A stretch of 51,919 bases of DNA, from positions 1 through 51,919 of the forward strand of contig JBPYCQ010000017.1 of NCBI GenBank assembly GCA_051846895.1, written 5' to 3'. The translations under genes were made by a program, and so were the position numbers. The notes under the pieces were generated by a model. It had not been told where the DNA came from. It saw only the letters and a program-made list of their open reading frames with translations, and did no database searches. Shown here piece by piece: positions 42,423-50,680 of this stretch. Position 1 is the first letter of the stretch; each line of letters opens with the position of its first letter. This DNA is from CALKAL01 sp051846895. GTDB lineage: Bacteria > Bacillota > Bacilli > Bacillales > Alkalibacillaceae.

Positions 42423-43962
42423 AGCACAGTTTGGCATGGTGATGAACTTAGATAAATGTATTGGTTGTCATACTTGTAGTGTGACTTGTAATAATACGTG
42501 GACAAATCGCCCGGGCGCTGAATATATGTGGTGGAATAACGTCGAAACAAAGCCAGGAATTGGTTATCCGAAAGAGTGGGAAAACCAAGAAAAACATAAA
42601 GGTGGCTGGGAGCTTAACAAAGGTAAGCTTGAATTAAAGGCAGGGGGACGAGCAAAGAAATTACTTAATATTTTTTATAATCCTGACATGGCGGATATTG
42701 ATGATTATTATGAGCCGTGGACGTATGATTATGAAAAGTTAATTACTAGTCCTGAAAAGAAACATCAGCCTGTCGCACGTCCAGTCTCCCAGTTAACGGG
42801 TGAATATATGGACTTAGAATGGGGGCCCAACTGGGAGGATGACCTTGCTGGGGTTCATGAGACTGGAAAGAATGATCCTAACTTAAAAGGTGTCGACGAT
42901 CAGGTCATTGAAGATTTTGAAAAGGCCTTCATGATGTATTTGCCACGAATTTGTGAGCATTGTATCAATCCATCTTGCTTATCTTCTTGTCCATCTGGTG
43001 CGATTTATAAGCGAGATGAAGATGGTATTGTTTTAGTCGATCAAGAAGCATGTCGTAGTTGGCGTTTTTGTATGTCTGGTTGTCCATATAAGAAAGTTTA
43101 TTTCAACTGGAAAACAAATAAAGCTGAAAAGTGTACTTTCTGTTTTCCACGGATTGAAAACGGTCAGCCAACCATTTGTTCAGAAACTTGTGTTGGTCGT
43201 CTACGTTATATTGGGATTGTTCTTTATGATGCTGACAGAATTGAAGAAGCAGCATCAGTTGAAGACCCTCAAGACTTATATGAAGCTCAACTAGATATCA
43301 TTTTAGACCCAAATGATCCGAAAGTAATTAGACAAGCAAAACGTGATGGAATTCCATTAGATTGGATCGAAGCAGCTCAAGAATCACCTGTTTATAAATT
43401 AGCAAAAGAACACAAAGTTGCTTTACCATTACATCCTGAATATCGCACATTACCAATGGTTTGGTATATTCCGCCTTTGAGCCCAATCACAAATACGTTC
43501 GGCGGACAAATTGATGAGTTAGATCCAAGTGTTGTTTTTCCTACGATTAAACAATTTAAAATACCGATTCAATATTTAGCAAATCTTATGACAGCTGGTG
43601 ACACGAAAGTGATTGAAAGAGTTTTGAAGAAGCTTGTGATGATGAGAAGTTATATGAGAAGTGTTAATTTGGATAAGGAATTTGATGTTTCCCTTTTAGA
43701 AGATGCAGGACTAACTGAAGAAGAGGCTGTTGATTTATATGAATTATCAGCAATTGCCAAATATAATGATCGTTATGTCATTCCGAAATCGCATCGTGAA
43801 GAAGCGGGTGATATGTATACCCATCAAGGATCTGCAGGCTATGACTTTATGGAAGGCTGCTCAGGCTGTAGTGTCGGTATGAACAGTGAAGAAGAGTTAT
43901 ATGCCTTTAGTGAACAATATTGGGGTGATTTAAGTGGAACAGCAATGGATGGAAGACAATAA
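42412..43962 (+). CDS. narH: Respiratory nitrate reductase beta subunit
   Basis: A 516-residue iron-sulfur subunit carrying electrons from NarI to NarG. Cysteine groups: CIGCHTCSVTC, CEHCINPSCLSSCPSG, CRSWRFCMSGCPYKK (Trp in place of one Cys, as in the 3Fe-4S cluster site) and CTFCFPRIENGQPTICSETC. The start is TTG 42412, seven bases after GAGGTGG, giving LKIKAQFGMVMNLDKC, which matches the N-terminus of Bacillus NarH; an in-frame GTG at 42397 is less likely. It overlaps narG and narJ. Confidence 0.95.
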   Translation: MKIKAQFGMVMNLDKCIGCHTCSVTCNNTWTNRPGAEYMWWNNVETKPGIGYPKEWENQEKHKGGWELNKGKLELKAGGRAKKLLNIFYNPDMADIDDYYEPWTYDYEKLITSPEKKHQPVARPVSQLTGEYMDLEWGPNWEDDLAGVHETGKNDPNLKGVDDQVIEDFEKAFMMYLPRICEHCINPSCLSSCPSGAIYKRDEDGIVLVDQEACRSWRFCMSGCPYKKVYFNWKTNKAEKCTFCFPRIENGQPTICSETCVGRLRYIGIVLYDADRIEEAASVEDPQDLYEAQLDIILDPNDPKVIRQAKRDGIPLDWIEAAQESPVYKLAKEHKVALPLHPEYRTLPMVWYIPPLSPITNTFGGQIDELDPSVVFPTIKQFKIPIQYLANLMTAGDTKVIERVLKKLVMMRSYMRSVNLDKEFDVSLLEDAGLTEEEAVDLYELSAIAKYNDRYVIPKSHREEAGDMYTHQGSAGYDFMEGCSGCSVGMNSEEELYAFSEQYWGDLSGTAMDGRQ

Positions 43963-44497
43963 GCTAACGTTTAAATTATGTTCCATCCTTCTTAAGTATC
44001 CAGAAGAAGAATGGCTGACATCAGATGAATTGCAAGAATTGATTGACTCTATTGAAGACAAAGGTATCAACTATTGTTTTCACCAGTTCGTATCTTATTT
44101 AAAAGAAACACCCTATCATTCAGTTACTGAGAATTATGTGAGATGGTTTGATTTTAGTGAGAACACGACACTCTATTTAACCCATGAAATTTTTGGTGAA
44201 AAGAGAGAGCGTGGGCAAGCCTTTATAAAGCTGAAAATGGAATTCGCCAAAGCAGGCTTTTACATTAAAAGTGAAGAGCTACCAGATTATTTACCATTAA
44301 TTCTAGAATTCGCATCTGTTGCTGAATTTAAATATGTGCAAAAAATATTCCTCATTCATAAGAAAGCAATTGATGATTTATTAAGTCGATTGGAGAAGGA
44401 TGATAATCCATATGCTTATTTATTGAAAGCATGTGTGACAGCTATGGCAGCCTATTTACCAGCACCAGGTGAGAAAGTGAGTCATCATGCAGGGTAA
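43934..44497 (+). CDS. narJ: Nitrate reductase assembly chaperone NarJ
   Basis: A 187-residue all-helical chaperone of the NarJ/TorD family (FKLCSILLKYPEEEW near the N-terminus, then helices with YLTHEIFGEKRERGQAF and LPDYLPLILEFAS, a NarJ hallmark). It keeps NarG ready for Mo cofactor insertion and membrane docking and is not part of the final enzyme. Start: GTG 43934 after GGGGTGA. Overlaps narH by 29 bp. Confidence 0.92.
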   Translation: MEQQWMEDNKLTFKLCSILLKYPEEEWLTSDELQELIDSIEDKGINYCFHQFVSYLKETPYHSVTENYVRWFDFSENTTLYLTHEIFGEKRERGQAFIKLKMEFAKAGFYIKSEELPDYLPLILEFASVAEFKYVQKIFLIHKKAIDDLLSRLEKDDNPYAYLLKACVTAMAAYLPAPGEKVSHHAG

Positions 44498-44515
44498 ACA
44501 ATGGAGGAATGCTTA

Positions 44516-45232
44516 ATGACAGAACTTGATTATTTTTTGTGGGTGATCATTCCCTACTTATCGCTAACAATTTTCGTTGTCGGTCATATACACCGCTATA
44601 ATACAGATCAATTCGGCTGGTCAGCAAGGTCGAGTGAATTTATAGACAAAGATAAATGGTTAAAGTGGGGAAGTATTTTGTTCCACTATGGTGTAATATT
44701 TGTCTTTTTCGGCCATGTCGCCGGTGTGTTAATTCCGAAAGCCTTTTATGAAACAATAGGTATAACAGAAGATATGTATCACTTCGGAGCTCTTTGGTTT
44801 GGAGGAGCTGCTGGTGTTGCGATGGTTGTCGGTGGAGCGATGTTAACTTATCGCCGGCTAACAAGTAAAAGAGTTAAAAGAAATAGTCCTAAAAAAGATA
44901 TTTACGTTCTCCTATTAATCGGTGTTGTTACGGTTATAGGATTTACAAATACGGTGGGCTATACGGCTTCTGGTGGAGAATTCGATTATCGTGCAACAAT
45001 TGGCCCGTGGTTTAGAGGTATTTTAACCTTTAGACCATCACCAGAGCTCGTGATGAATGCACCGATTGGATTCCAGCTACACATTTTATCTGCATTTGCA
45101 TTGTTTGCAGTCTGGCCATACACTAGATTAGTTCACGTGTGGAGTTTACCACTTGAATATTTAGGGCGCAAATATATCATTTTTAGAAAAATGAATCCGA
45201 AAAAGGCATTAAAATCAATGAATCGAAACTAA
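44516..45232 (+). CDS. narI: Nitrate reductase gamma subunit (cytochrome b)
   Basis: A 238-residue, five-helix membrane cytochrome that takes electrons from menaquinol. Haem ligand candidates are the His of GHIHRY, of FHYGVIFVFFGHVAG, of LHILSAF and of RLVHVWSLP. Start: ATG 44516, eight bases after GGAGG; ATG 44501 overlaps that site and is rejected. Last gene of the nar operon, followed by a terminator. Confidence 0.93.
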   Translation: MTELDYFLWVIIPYLSLTIFVVGHIHRYNTDQFGWSARSSEFIDKDKWLKWGSILFHYGVIFVFFGHVAGVLIPKAFYETIGITEDMYHFGALWFGGAAGVAMVVGGAMLTYRRLTSKRVKRNSPKKDIYVLLLIGVVTVIGFTNTVGYTASGGEFDYRATIGPWFRGILTFRPSPELVMNAPIGFQLHILSAFALFAVWPYTRLVHVWSLPLEYLGRKYIIFRKMNPKKALKSMNRN

Positions 45233-45236
45233 AAAG

Positions 45237-45269
45237 AAGCCACTCGTTTAAAAATGAGTGGCTTTCTTA
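45237..45269 (+). terminator. Intrinsic terminator of the nar operon
   Basis: AAGCCACTC (45237-45245) pairs with GAGTGGCTT (45256-45264), followed by a short T-rich tail. Repeat array 4 begins about 15 bp later. Confidence 0.85.
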
Positions 45270-45283
45270 ACTTCCAAAAATAA

Positions 45284-45394
45284 TTTATGCGCGCTTTTTG
45301 GGATTTATGCGCGCTTTTCACGATTTATGCGCGCTTTTCAAAAAATATGCGCGAATTTTTCTGTTTATGCGCGAATTTTTCGATTTACGCGCGA
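45284..45394. repeat. Array 4: six repeats of a TTTATGCGCG core, exact 20-bp period
   Basis: The core WTATGCGCG (sixth copy TTACGCGCG) has its A at 45287, 45307, 45327, 45347, 45367 and 45387: every step is 20. The first three units continue CTTTT, the last three AATTTTT or AATGA, so the array has two halves. CG-rich cores are striking in this AT-rich DNA. It lies between the nar operon and the hemerythrin gene, which converge on it. A 20-bp step cannot be a codon repeat. Confidence 0.9.
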
Positions 45395-45400
45395 ATGACC

Positions 45401-45814
45401 TTATTTTAATAAAAACTCAATCTCATCTTTTCCATGAATTTGCATTAAAATATAGAAAGCTTTAAACCGATCAATTACTCGATCATCAACACCATGCTCA
45501 TCTATTAATTGTTTTATATCTTTGATTAACCTTCTTAATAGCTGGTGATCTCGCTTCATCATTGCAATTTTATCTGATAGCTCAGGTTTATCTTTTTTCA
45601 AATCTTCAAATAATCCATCATCCTCAGAATCAGCGTGTGCAATCGTTCGAGACTCCCAATGATCAAGTAATTCTTTGGCGGCTATTAATGAATGTTTTTC
45701 ATGACCTTCCTTATAAACTATCATTAAAACATCCATTAAATCTCGGCCTTCTGTTAAAGATCCTTCATGAATTTGTCGATGATGATTTGCCTTGTGTAAA
45801 GCTGGTCCCGACAT
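45401..45814 (-). CDS. Hemerythrin-like domain protein
   Basis: A 137-residue helical protein with the His/Glu pattern of the hemerythrin HHE family: HKANHHRQIHEG at the N-terminus, KEGHEKHSLIA, SRTIAHADSEDDGLFED, KRDHQLLRRL and MQIHGKDEIEF. It should bind a di-iron centre able to bind oxygen or NO. It lies next to the nar operon, where nitrite and NO can arise, so a role in NO or oxygen handling is plausible (inference). It converges on narI. Start: ATG after GGAAAGGAG. Confidence 0.8.
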   Translation of the reverse strand: MSGPALHKANHHRQIHEGSLTEGRDLMDVLMIVYKEGHEKHSLIAAKELLDHWESRTIAHADSEDDGLFEDLKKDKPELSDKIAMMKRDHQLLRRLIKDIKQLIDEHGVDDRVIDRFKAFYILMQIHGKDEIEFLLK

Positions 45815-45965
45815 ACAAAGACTCCTTTCCCGTACTTCAGTTAATAATCATTATAGGCATTTCTCATTGGATTAAACGTTTTTTAACATAACTGCAATAC
45901 AGAAGTAGAATATTTTTGCGCCAAAAACAAACAATAATCTTATCTATATTTTGGGAGGGCTTTGA

Positions 45966-46982
45966 ATGAAAGGCTTAGATCAGACTAGGTTGACATCTGC
46001 AGAAATTTCGGTTGTGTGGAGTGCGTATTTAAATAATAGCTTTGCAATTTGTATTATGAAGTATTTTCTAAACAACACGGATGATCAAGATGTCAAATCT
46101 GTTCTTGAATTTTCATTGAAAATAGCAGAAAAGAATTTAAATAAAAGTGAAGAACTATTAAAAAAAGACGGGCAACCAATTCCAGTCGGTTTTACAGAAG
46201 ATGACGTGAGTACAAATGCTCCCCGCTTATATTCAGATGCATTTTATTTATATTATCTAAAAAACATGGCGAAAGTCGGATTATCGGTTTATGGGGTTGC
46301 TTTAGCTACAGCAGCACAGTCAGATGTAAGGAAATTTTTAAGTAAAGCGATTGAACAGTCAACGGAGTTATATAATCAGACTGCTGAAGTGTTACTTTCA
46401 AAAGGATTATATGTAAGAGCACCATTTGTGACAACGATGGATCATGTTGATTTTATTGATAGCAAAGATTATTTAGGTGGAATGCTAAGCTCTAACAACC
46501 GACCTTTGAATGTCATTGAAATTACTCATTTAGAAGGTAATATTGAGGCGAATGCGGTAGGTAAAACCTTATTATTAGGTTTGGGACAAGTTGCTAAATC
46601 AAAAGAGGTGCGTGATTATTGCCTTCAAGGTTCTGAGATTGCGAATAAGCATATTAAAATCTTCCAGTCCTTGTTAAGTAAAGATGATGTTACGACACCG
46701 ACACCATGGGATGTGCCAATTACAGACTCGACTGTGGCACCTTTTTCGGATAAATTAATTATGTTTCATACGACACTGTTAATATCATCTAGTATCTCGA
46801 ACTATGCAACAGCATCTGCAGCAAGCCTAAGAACGGATATCGCTACTTCATATGTCAGGCTAACTGCGGAGAATGCTAAGTATGCGAAAGAAGGTGTGAA
46901 CATTTTAATTAAAAATGAATGGTTTGAACAGCCACCACAAATCCCTGATCATAAAGGATTGGCAAAAGGGAAAAATGAGTAG
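45966..46982 (+). CDS. DUF3231 protein with two tandem ferritin-like halves
   Basis: A 338-residue protein. The two halves (about 1-165 and 175-330) are alike: each starts LTSAEISVVWSAYLNNSFAIC or ITHLEGNIEANAVGKTLL-like and holds long helices, and DUF3231 is known as a duplicated four-helix, ferritin-like fold found mostly in spore-forming Bacillaceae. The function is not established; spore-associated location is reported for relatives. Start: ATG after TTGGGAGGG. It is divergent from hemerythrin with 151 bp between. Confidence 0.8.
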   Translation: MKGLDQTRLTSAEISVVWSAYLNNSFAICIMKYFLNNTDDQDVKSVLEFSLKIAEKNLNKSEELLKKDGQPIPVGFTEDDVSTNAPRLYSDAFYLYYLKNMAKVGLSVYGVALATAAQSDVRKFLSKAIEQSTELYNQTAEVLLSKGLYVRAPFVTTMDHVDFIDSKDYLGGMLSSNNRPLNVIEITHLEGNIEANAVGKTLLLGLGQVAKSKEVRDYCLQGSEIANKHIKIFQSLLSKDDVTTPTPWDVPITDSTVAPFSDKLIMFHTTLLISSSISNYATASAASLRTDIATSYVRLTAENAKYAKEGVNILIKNEWFEQPPQIPDHKGLAKGKNE

Positions 46983-46990
46983 ATGTACGT

Positions 46991-47410
46991 TTAGCTGTTA
47001 GAAGACATTTTTGGCTCAATATTCATAAAGGATGTAATAACTAACCCGATCGAAGATAATAATGTGATGTATCCACCAAAGGATATTATATTAACAAATG
47101 TTGATGACTCATTATCAACTAAACTAAATGCAAATAAACAAATGAGTAAACCGTAAGTTCCGGCTAGGAATGACCATCCTCTTGATTTAATTTTTATTAA
47201 GGAGATAATCGCTAGTAAGGGAAGTATGTATATAAGATAAAAAATAGATGGTAGTGCTTTGACCCAATGACCTAGCTCAGATGTTAATAGTCCAACAAAT
47301 TGAAATCCTGAGATTGTTAACTTTGAAAACATAATATTTGCTGAAAACCAGGGTAAAAAGAAAGCAATAAATAAGAGCATTGTTAAAATGAATTTTATTT
47401 TTATAACCAT
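46991..47410 (-). CDS. Four-helix membrane protein, unknown function
   Basis: A 139-residue protein with four membrane segments (about 6-25, 53-75, 82-100, 108-128). No family recognised. It is transcribed toward DUF3231. Start: ATG 47410 after TCAGGAG on the minus strand. Confidence 0.6.
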   Translation of the reverse strand: MVIKIKFILTMLLFIAFFLPWFSANIMFSKLTISGFQFVGLLTSELGHWVKALPSIFYLIYILPLLAIISLIKIKSRGWSFLAGTYGLLICLFAFSLVDNESSTFVNIISFGGYITLLSSIGLVITSFMNIEPKMSSNS

Positions 47411-47552
47411 AACTGTAAAAACTCCTGAAATTAGTTTCCGACAATAAATTTTATTATATTATAAAAATAAATAATTGAAAATATTTAATTAGGTTTTGAA
47501 TATTAAGCCACAAATTTATTCATAATAAGGATAAAAAGGTGACTATACTCGA

Positions 47553-47687
47553 ATGTCAATTAGAAGTGTTTTTCGTTTAATGATGGTTAGTACAATTTTA
47601 TCAAGTTTTTTTAGCATAATCATAATCATTTTAACAATGATGCACGACAGAAAAATGACGAATTTGCTAGAGAAATCGAACGAATAA
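47553..47687 (+). CDS. Small single-span membrane protein
   Basis: A 44-residue ORF (MSIRSVFRLMMVSTILSSFF, then a run of Ile, then a charged end). One membrane segment (about 8-31) with a basic front and polar tail. AAAGGTGA lies 13 bases ahead, which is long. A terminator follows 11 bp after its stop, supporting a real transcript. Function unknown. Confidence 0.5.
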   Translation: MSIRSVFRLMMVSTILSSFFSIIIIILTMMHDRKMTNLLEKSNE

Positions 47688-47697
47688 GGAGAAGTTA

Positions 47698-47728
47698 GGA
47701 GAACCTTACACCGGGTTCTCTTTCTATT
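47698..47728 (+). terminator. Intrinsic terminator
   Basis: GAGAACC (47699-47705) pairs with GGTTCTC (47714-47720) and is followed by T-rich sequence. Confidence 0.75.
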
Positions 47729-47805
47729 TGCTTATCGTTAAATAATACACGTGTATAGATACAACCGCATATATTATAGGGAGTATAAATTAGGGGGCCC
47801 TAACT

Positions 47806-48198
47806 ATGTACGGTAACAGGCCAAGTTATTACGGGGATTATGTTAACTTGTATAATCGCGTCTATCCGTATCCTTATCCAGTTTATGGTCATTATGAAAG
47901 ACAGCAATATCCAGATGTTGATCCAGCAAAGTTCAAAGAATCTGCAGAAGCCTTTCACATACTTATTCTTGAAGCAAATAGTTTATTTAAGGCACTTGCA
48001 GATTCTCCAGATTTAGCGGGGCATATAATGGATGCTGCCCAGAAAAATGATAGGGAAAAAGTTAAACAGTTAATTGCATCTGCAGGTATTTCTGAGAATG
48101 TGGAAGTTAATTACACACCTGATAGTTTCAAGCTAGAAATGATATCCAAAGTTGAAGGGACAGAATGCTGTCGCTTATCAATGACGTTACGCTGGTAG
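47806..48198 (+). CDS. Hypothetical protein with a Tyr-rich N-terminus, possible spore protein
   Basis: A 130-residue protein. Residues 1-37 are rich in Tyr and Pro (YGDYVNLYNRVYPYPYPVY), the rest a helix-strand domain (FKESAEAFHILILEANSLFK … VNYTPDSFKLEM … CCRLSMTLRW). Tyr-rich ends are common in spore coat proteins, but the family is not known to me. Start: ATG after TAGGGGGCCC. Confidence 0.65.
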   Translation: MYGNRPSYYGDYVNLYNRVYPYPYPVYGHYERQQYPDVDPAKFKESAEAFHILILEANSLFKALADSPDLAGHIMDAAQKNDREKVKQLIASAGISENVEVNYTPDSFKLEMISKVEGTECCRLSMTLRW

Positions 48199-48233
48199 AA
48201 AAAAGATCGACTCATCAACAGTCGATCTTTTTT
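48199..48233. terminator. Bidirectional terminator
   Basis: AAAAAAGATCGACT (48199-48212) pairs perfectly with AGTCGATCTTTTTT (48220-48233). It serves the Tyr-rich gene and the convergent P-II gene. Confidence 0.9.
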
Positions 48234-48236
48234 ACG

Positions 48237-48983
48237 TTATTCATTATCTTTAATTTCATTATATTTCTCATTAAGATATCTATTTAAAATGTGATTAATT
48301 CCTACTGTTTCTTCTACATCTAATACGAAAGCAATTCCTTTCCCTGCTTTATTTAGCTCTGCCCCTTCTTCAATTGCCTTCAGTACTTCTTCAGTTTTCT
48401 GTTTATCAATTAATGTTAATACTATTTCTTTTTCAGGCTCAATCAAAATGTTAAATAGTTTTGCTTTCTCATGAACCCCAGTTCCACGTCCGTTAATGAT
48501 CGTACCACCTTCTGCACCTGCTTTTCTAGTTGATTCAACAACTTTGTCCGAGTCTCCACGATTCACTATGGTAATAATTAAGTCATAATCAACATTTTTA
48601 TCCACCATGGAATTTTTCACACCTTCATGACTATTTTCATTTTCTTCTAATCCAAGACCTAGCATATGATTCACACCGGTGATTTTTTTTGTATCAATCA
48701 CAAAGCCAATTCCGTGCTTCGCTTTATTTAACTTAACAGAGTCAATGATTGCATCAAGCACTTGTGGATATATGGAATTAGATACTAAAGTTAAAACAAT
48801 TTCTCTTTCTCTTTCAACAGGTATTCCTAACACTTTTGTTTTTTCATTATGTCTAAACCCTTTACCAAAGAAAGTCGTACCACCTTGAGCACCGGCTAAC
48901 TTAGAGGCATGGATCACTTTTTTCGCTTTATCTTTTTTGACGATTGTAACGATTAATTTATGCCCCGTCATCAGTACTGGCAT
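48237..48983 (-). CDS. Tandem P-II-like regulator (two domains)
   Basis: A 248-residue protein made of two P-II-type domains in one chain (about 7-110 and 131-236). Each has the opening strand (LIVTIVKK / LIITIVNRG), AGAQGGTTFFGKG or AGAEGGTIINGRG in the T-loop region, KEIVLTL or REIVLTL, and KHGIGFVID or GKGIAFVLD then GVNHM or GINHI. The canonical uridylylated Tyr is not visible. P-II proteins sense nucleotides and bind membrane transporters. Here the gene follows two DUF1538 membrane genes and overlaps the second by 26 bp. Start: ATG 48983 after AGGAGAG. Confidence 0.8.
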   Translation of the reverse strand: MPVLMTGHKLIVTIVKKDKAKKVIHASKLAGAQGGTTFFGKGFRHNEKTKVLGIPVEREREIVLTLVSNSIYPQVLDAIIDSVKLNKAKHGIGFVIDTKKITGVNHMLGLGLEENENSHEGVKNSMVDKNVDYDLIITIVNRGDSDKVVESTRKAGAEGGTIINGRGTGVHEKAKLFNILIEPEKEIVLTLIDKQKTEEVLKAIEEGAELNKAGKGIAFVLDVEETVGINHILNRYLNEKYNEIKDNE

Positions 48984-49704
48984 TTAGTTCTCTCTCCTTT
49001 CGTCGGTAAAGAATACCTAATGTTAAAACAGATAATATGGGTGCTAATGCGACGAGTGCAACCATGCCGAATCCATCAAGTAATGGATCTCGTCCCTCTA
49101 TCATCGAGGCAATGCCAACAAATAATGCTAATAAAAATGTTGCCGTCATTGGCCCAGTTGCTACACCACCTGAATCAAAGGCGACGGTGGTGAAAGCTTT
49201 TGATGAGTATTTTACCATAATAAAAGCTATGACGTAGCCAGGCAAAATGAAATACCATATTGAAATACCGAAAACTATTTTGACCATAGCTAGTGCAATG
49301 GAAAAGCCTACTCCGATTGCTAACGTATATTTTAGCACTTTTTGAGGAATGTAACCTCCGGAAACTTTTTCAACTTGTTGTATAAGTACACTGACTGCTG
49401 GCTCGGCATATATAGCAAAAAATCCTAAAATAAACCCTATAGGCATTAAAAGCCATAAAGAAAATTCGCCTAAGCTTTTACCCATTAATTCACCAAAAGG
49501 GAAAAAACCGATATGAACGCCTTGTAAAAAGAAAGCAAGGCCGAAGAAGGCTAGGATAAAACCGACGAATATATCTTTTAGCTTCCCGAGTGGTAGCTTT
49601 AAGAAGAAAAATTGGAAAATAAGAAATAAAAGAAATAACGGAAAAAGGGCAAGTGCAACTTCTCGTAAGACGTCAGTAAACCCTTCAAATATTTGAATAT
49701 TCAT
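48958..49704 (-). CDS. DUF1538 membrane protein (second of a pair)
   Basis: A 248-residue integral membrane protein with about seven segments. DSGGVATGPMTATFLLAL (about 177-194) and AEPAVSVLIQQVEKVSGG are conserved with the neighbouring paralogue. DUF1538 proteins are predicted transporters of unknown substrate and are often linked with P-II-like proteins. It starts by ATGA overlap with the stop of the upstream paralogue and overlaps the P-II gene, so the three are translated as one unit. Confidence 0.8.
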   Translation of the reverse strand: MNIQIFEGFTDVLREVALALFPLFLLFLIFQFFFLKLPLGKLKDIFVGFILAFFGLAFFLQGVHIGFFPFGELMGKSLGEFSLWLLMPIGFILGFFAIYAEPAVSVLIQQVEKVSGGYIPQKVLKYTLAIGVGFSIALAMVKIVFGISIWYFILPGYVIAFIMVKYSSKAFTTVAFDSGGVATGPMTATFLLALFVGIASMIEGRDPLLDGFGMVALVALAPILSVLTLGILYRRKERELNASTDDGA

Positions 49705-50393
49705 CCATAAATCACTCCTAAAAGTAAGACGGAAATAATTGGTCCAACAGAGGCTAATGCTATTAAACCGAAACCATCTGTCGAGGCAGTCTTACCACGA
49801 ATAACAGTTGCGACTCCTACACCTAAAGCCAATATAAAAGGGACTGTTAACGGACCTGTCGTCACACCTCCAGAGTCAAAAGATATTGGAACAAAATTAC
49901 TAGGAGTGAACAATGCTAATAAAAAGGCTAGTCCATAACCAAATAGTAGAAGGTAAATCATTTTAATATTAAAAATAATTCTTGCCATCGCCAGTGCAAC
50001 AAATACACCTACACCTAAAGCAACAGATAACACAAGGATTGACTGTGATATTGAACCGCCTGAAACTTTATCAACCTGTGAAGATAGTACTCTTACATCA
50101 GGTTCTGCAATCGTCACAACGACCCCAAGTAAAAAACCGAATGCAATGATTAGAGTGATTTTTCTCGTTTTCGTCAAAGCTGAACCAATTAATTCACCAA
50201 CTGGAAGTAGCCCAACATTAACTCCCAATAAAAATAGAATTAAGCCAATACCAACCATTACAACGCCGACTAAAAATTGAATAAACGTTTCTAAAGGTAG
50301 CCAGATTAATGTGAATTGTAAAATTGTTATAACAATTGTAATTGGGAGTATTGAATAAATGACTTCGAGAACCGTATCTTTAATATTTTCCAT
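49701..50393 (-). CDS. DUF1538 membrane protein (first of a pair)
   Basis: A 230-residue membrane protein with about seven segments, paralogous to the next gene: AEPDVRVLSSQVDKVSGG and DSGGVTTGPLTVPFILAL match its conserved blocks. Two such subunits could form one inverted or paired transporter. Start: ATG 50393, a few bases after TTGGGGGAAT on the minus strand. First gene of the three-gene P-II unit. Confidence 0.8.
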   Translation of the reverse strand: MENIKDTVLEVIYSILPITIVITILQFTLIWLPLETFIQFLVGVVMVGIGLILFLLGVNVGLLPVGELIGSALTKTRKITLIIAFGFLLGVVVTIAEPDVRVLSSQVDKVSGGSISQSILVLSVALGVGVFVALAMARIIFNIKMIYLLLFGYGLAFLLALFTPSNFVPISFDSGGVTTGPLTVPFILALGVGVATVIRGKTASTDGFGLIALASVGPIISVLLLGVIYG

Positions 50394-50616
50394 ATAAATT
50401 CCCCCAAAAATAACGACAAGTTAGAAAAAGAGAACCGATAAACATTGTTGATAATAAGATGTGTTAATTATATATAGAATATGAATGAAAGGTTAATGAG
50501 GAAAAAAGCATTTAATTTTATTATATATGAATTAAAATTATTTAAAAAGTTAAAACAATCGCTGGATTGTATAATCAAGTTAGCCACTAGCTAACTCTTT
50601 TACAAAAAAGTAAAAA

Positions 50617-50680
50617 GGTCATGTGAATTCTGCTATATTGAAAGTACCACCAATCGATATAGGAGTGAATTCACATGACC
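50617..50680 (+). promoter_or_regulatory. Inverted repeat folding over the transposase start codon
   Basis: GGTCATGTGAATTC (50617-50630) is the perfect inverse of GAATTCACATGACC (50667-50680). The second arm contains the ATG (50675) and adjoins the ribosome binding site AGGAGTG. A transcript entering from outside would bury the start in the stem, whereas one starting inside would not. Confidence 0.7.

Noticed and set aside
44501..44515. ATG at 44501 as the narI start
   Set aside because: It overlaps the GGAGG that serves ATG 44516, and the extra residues do not fit NarI.
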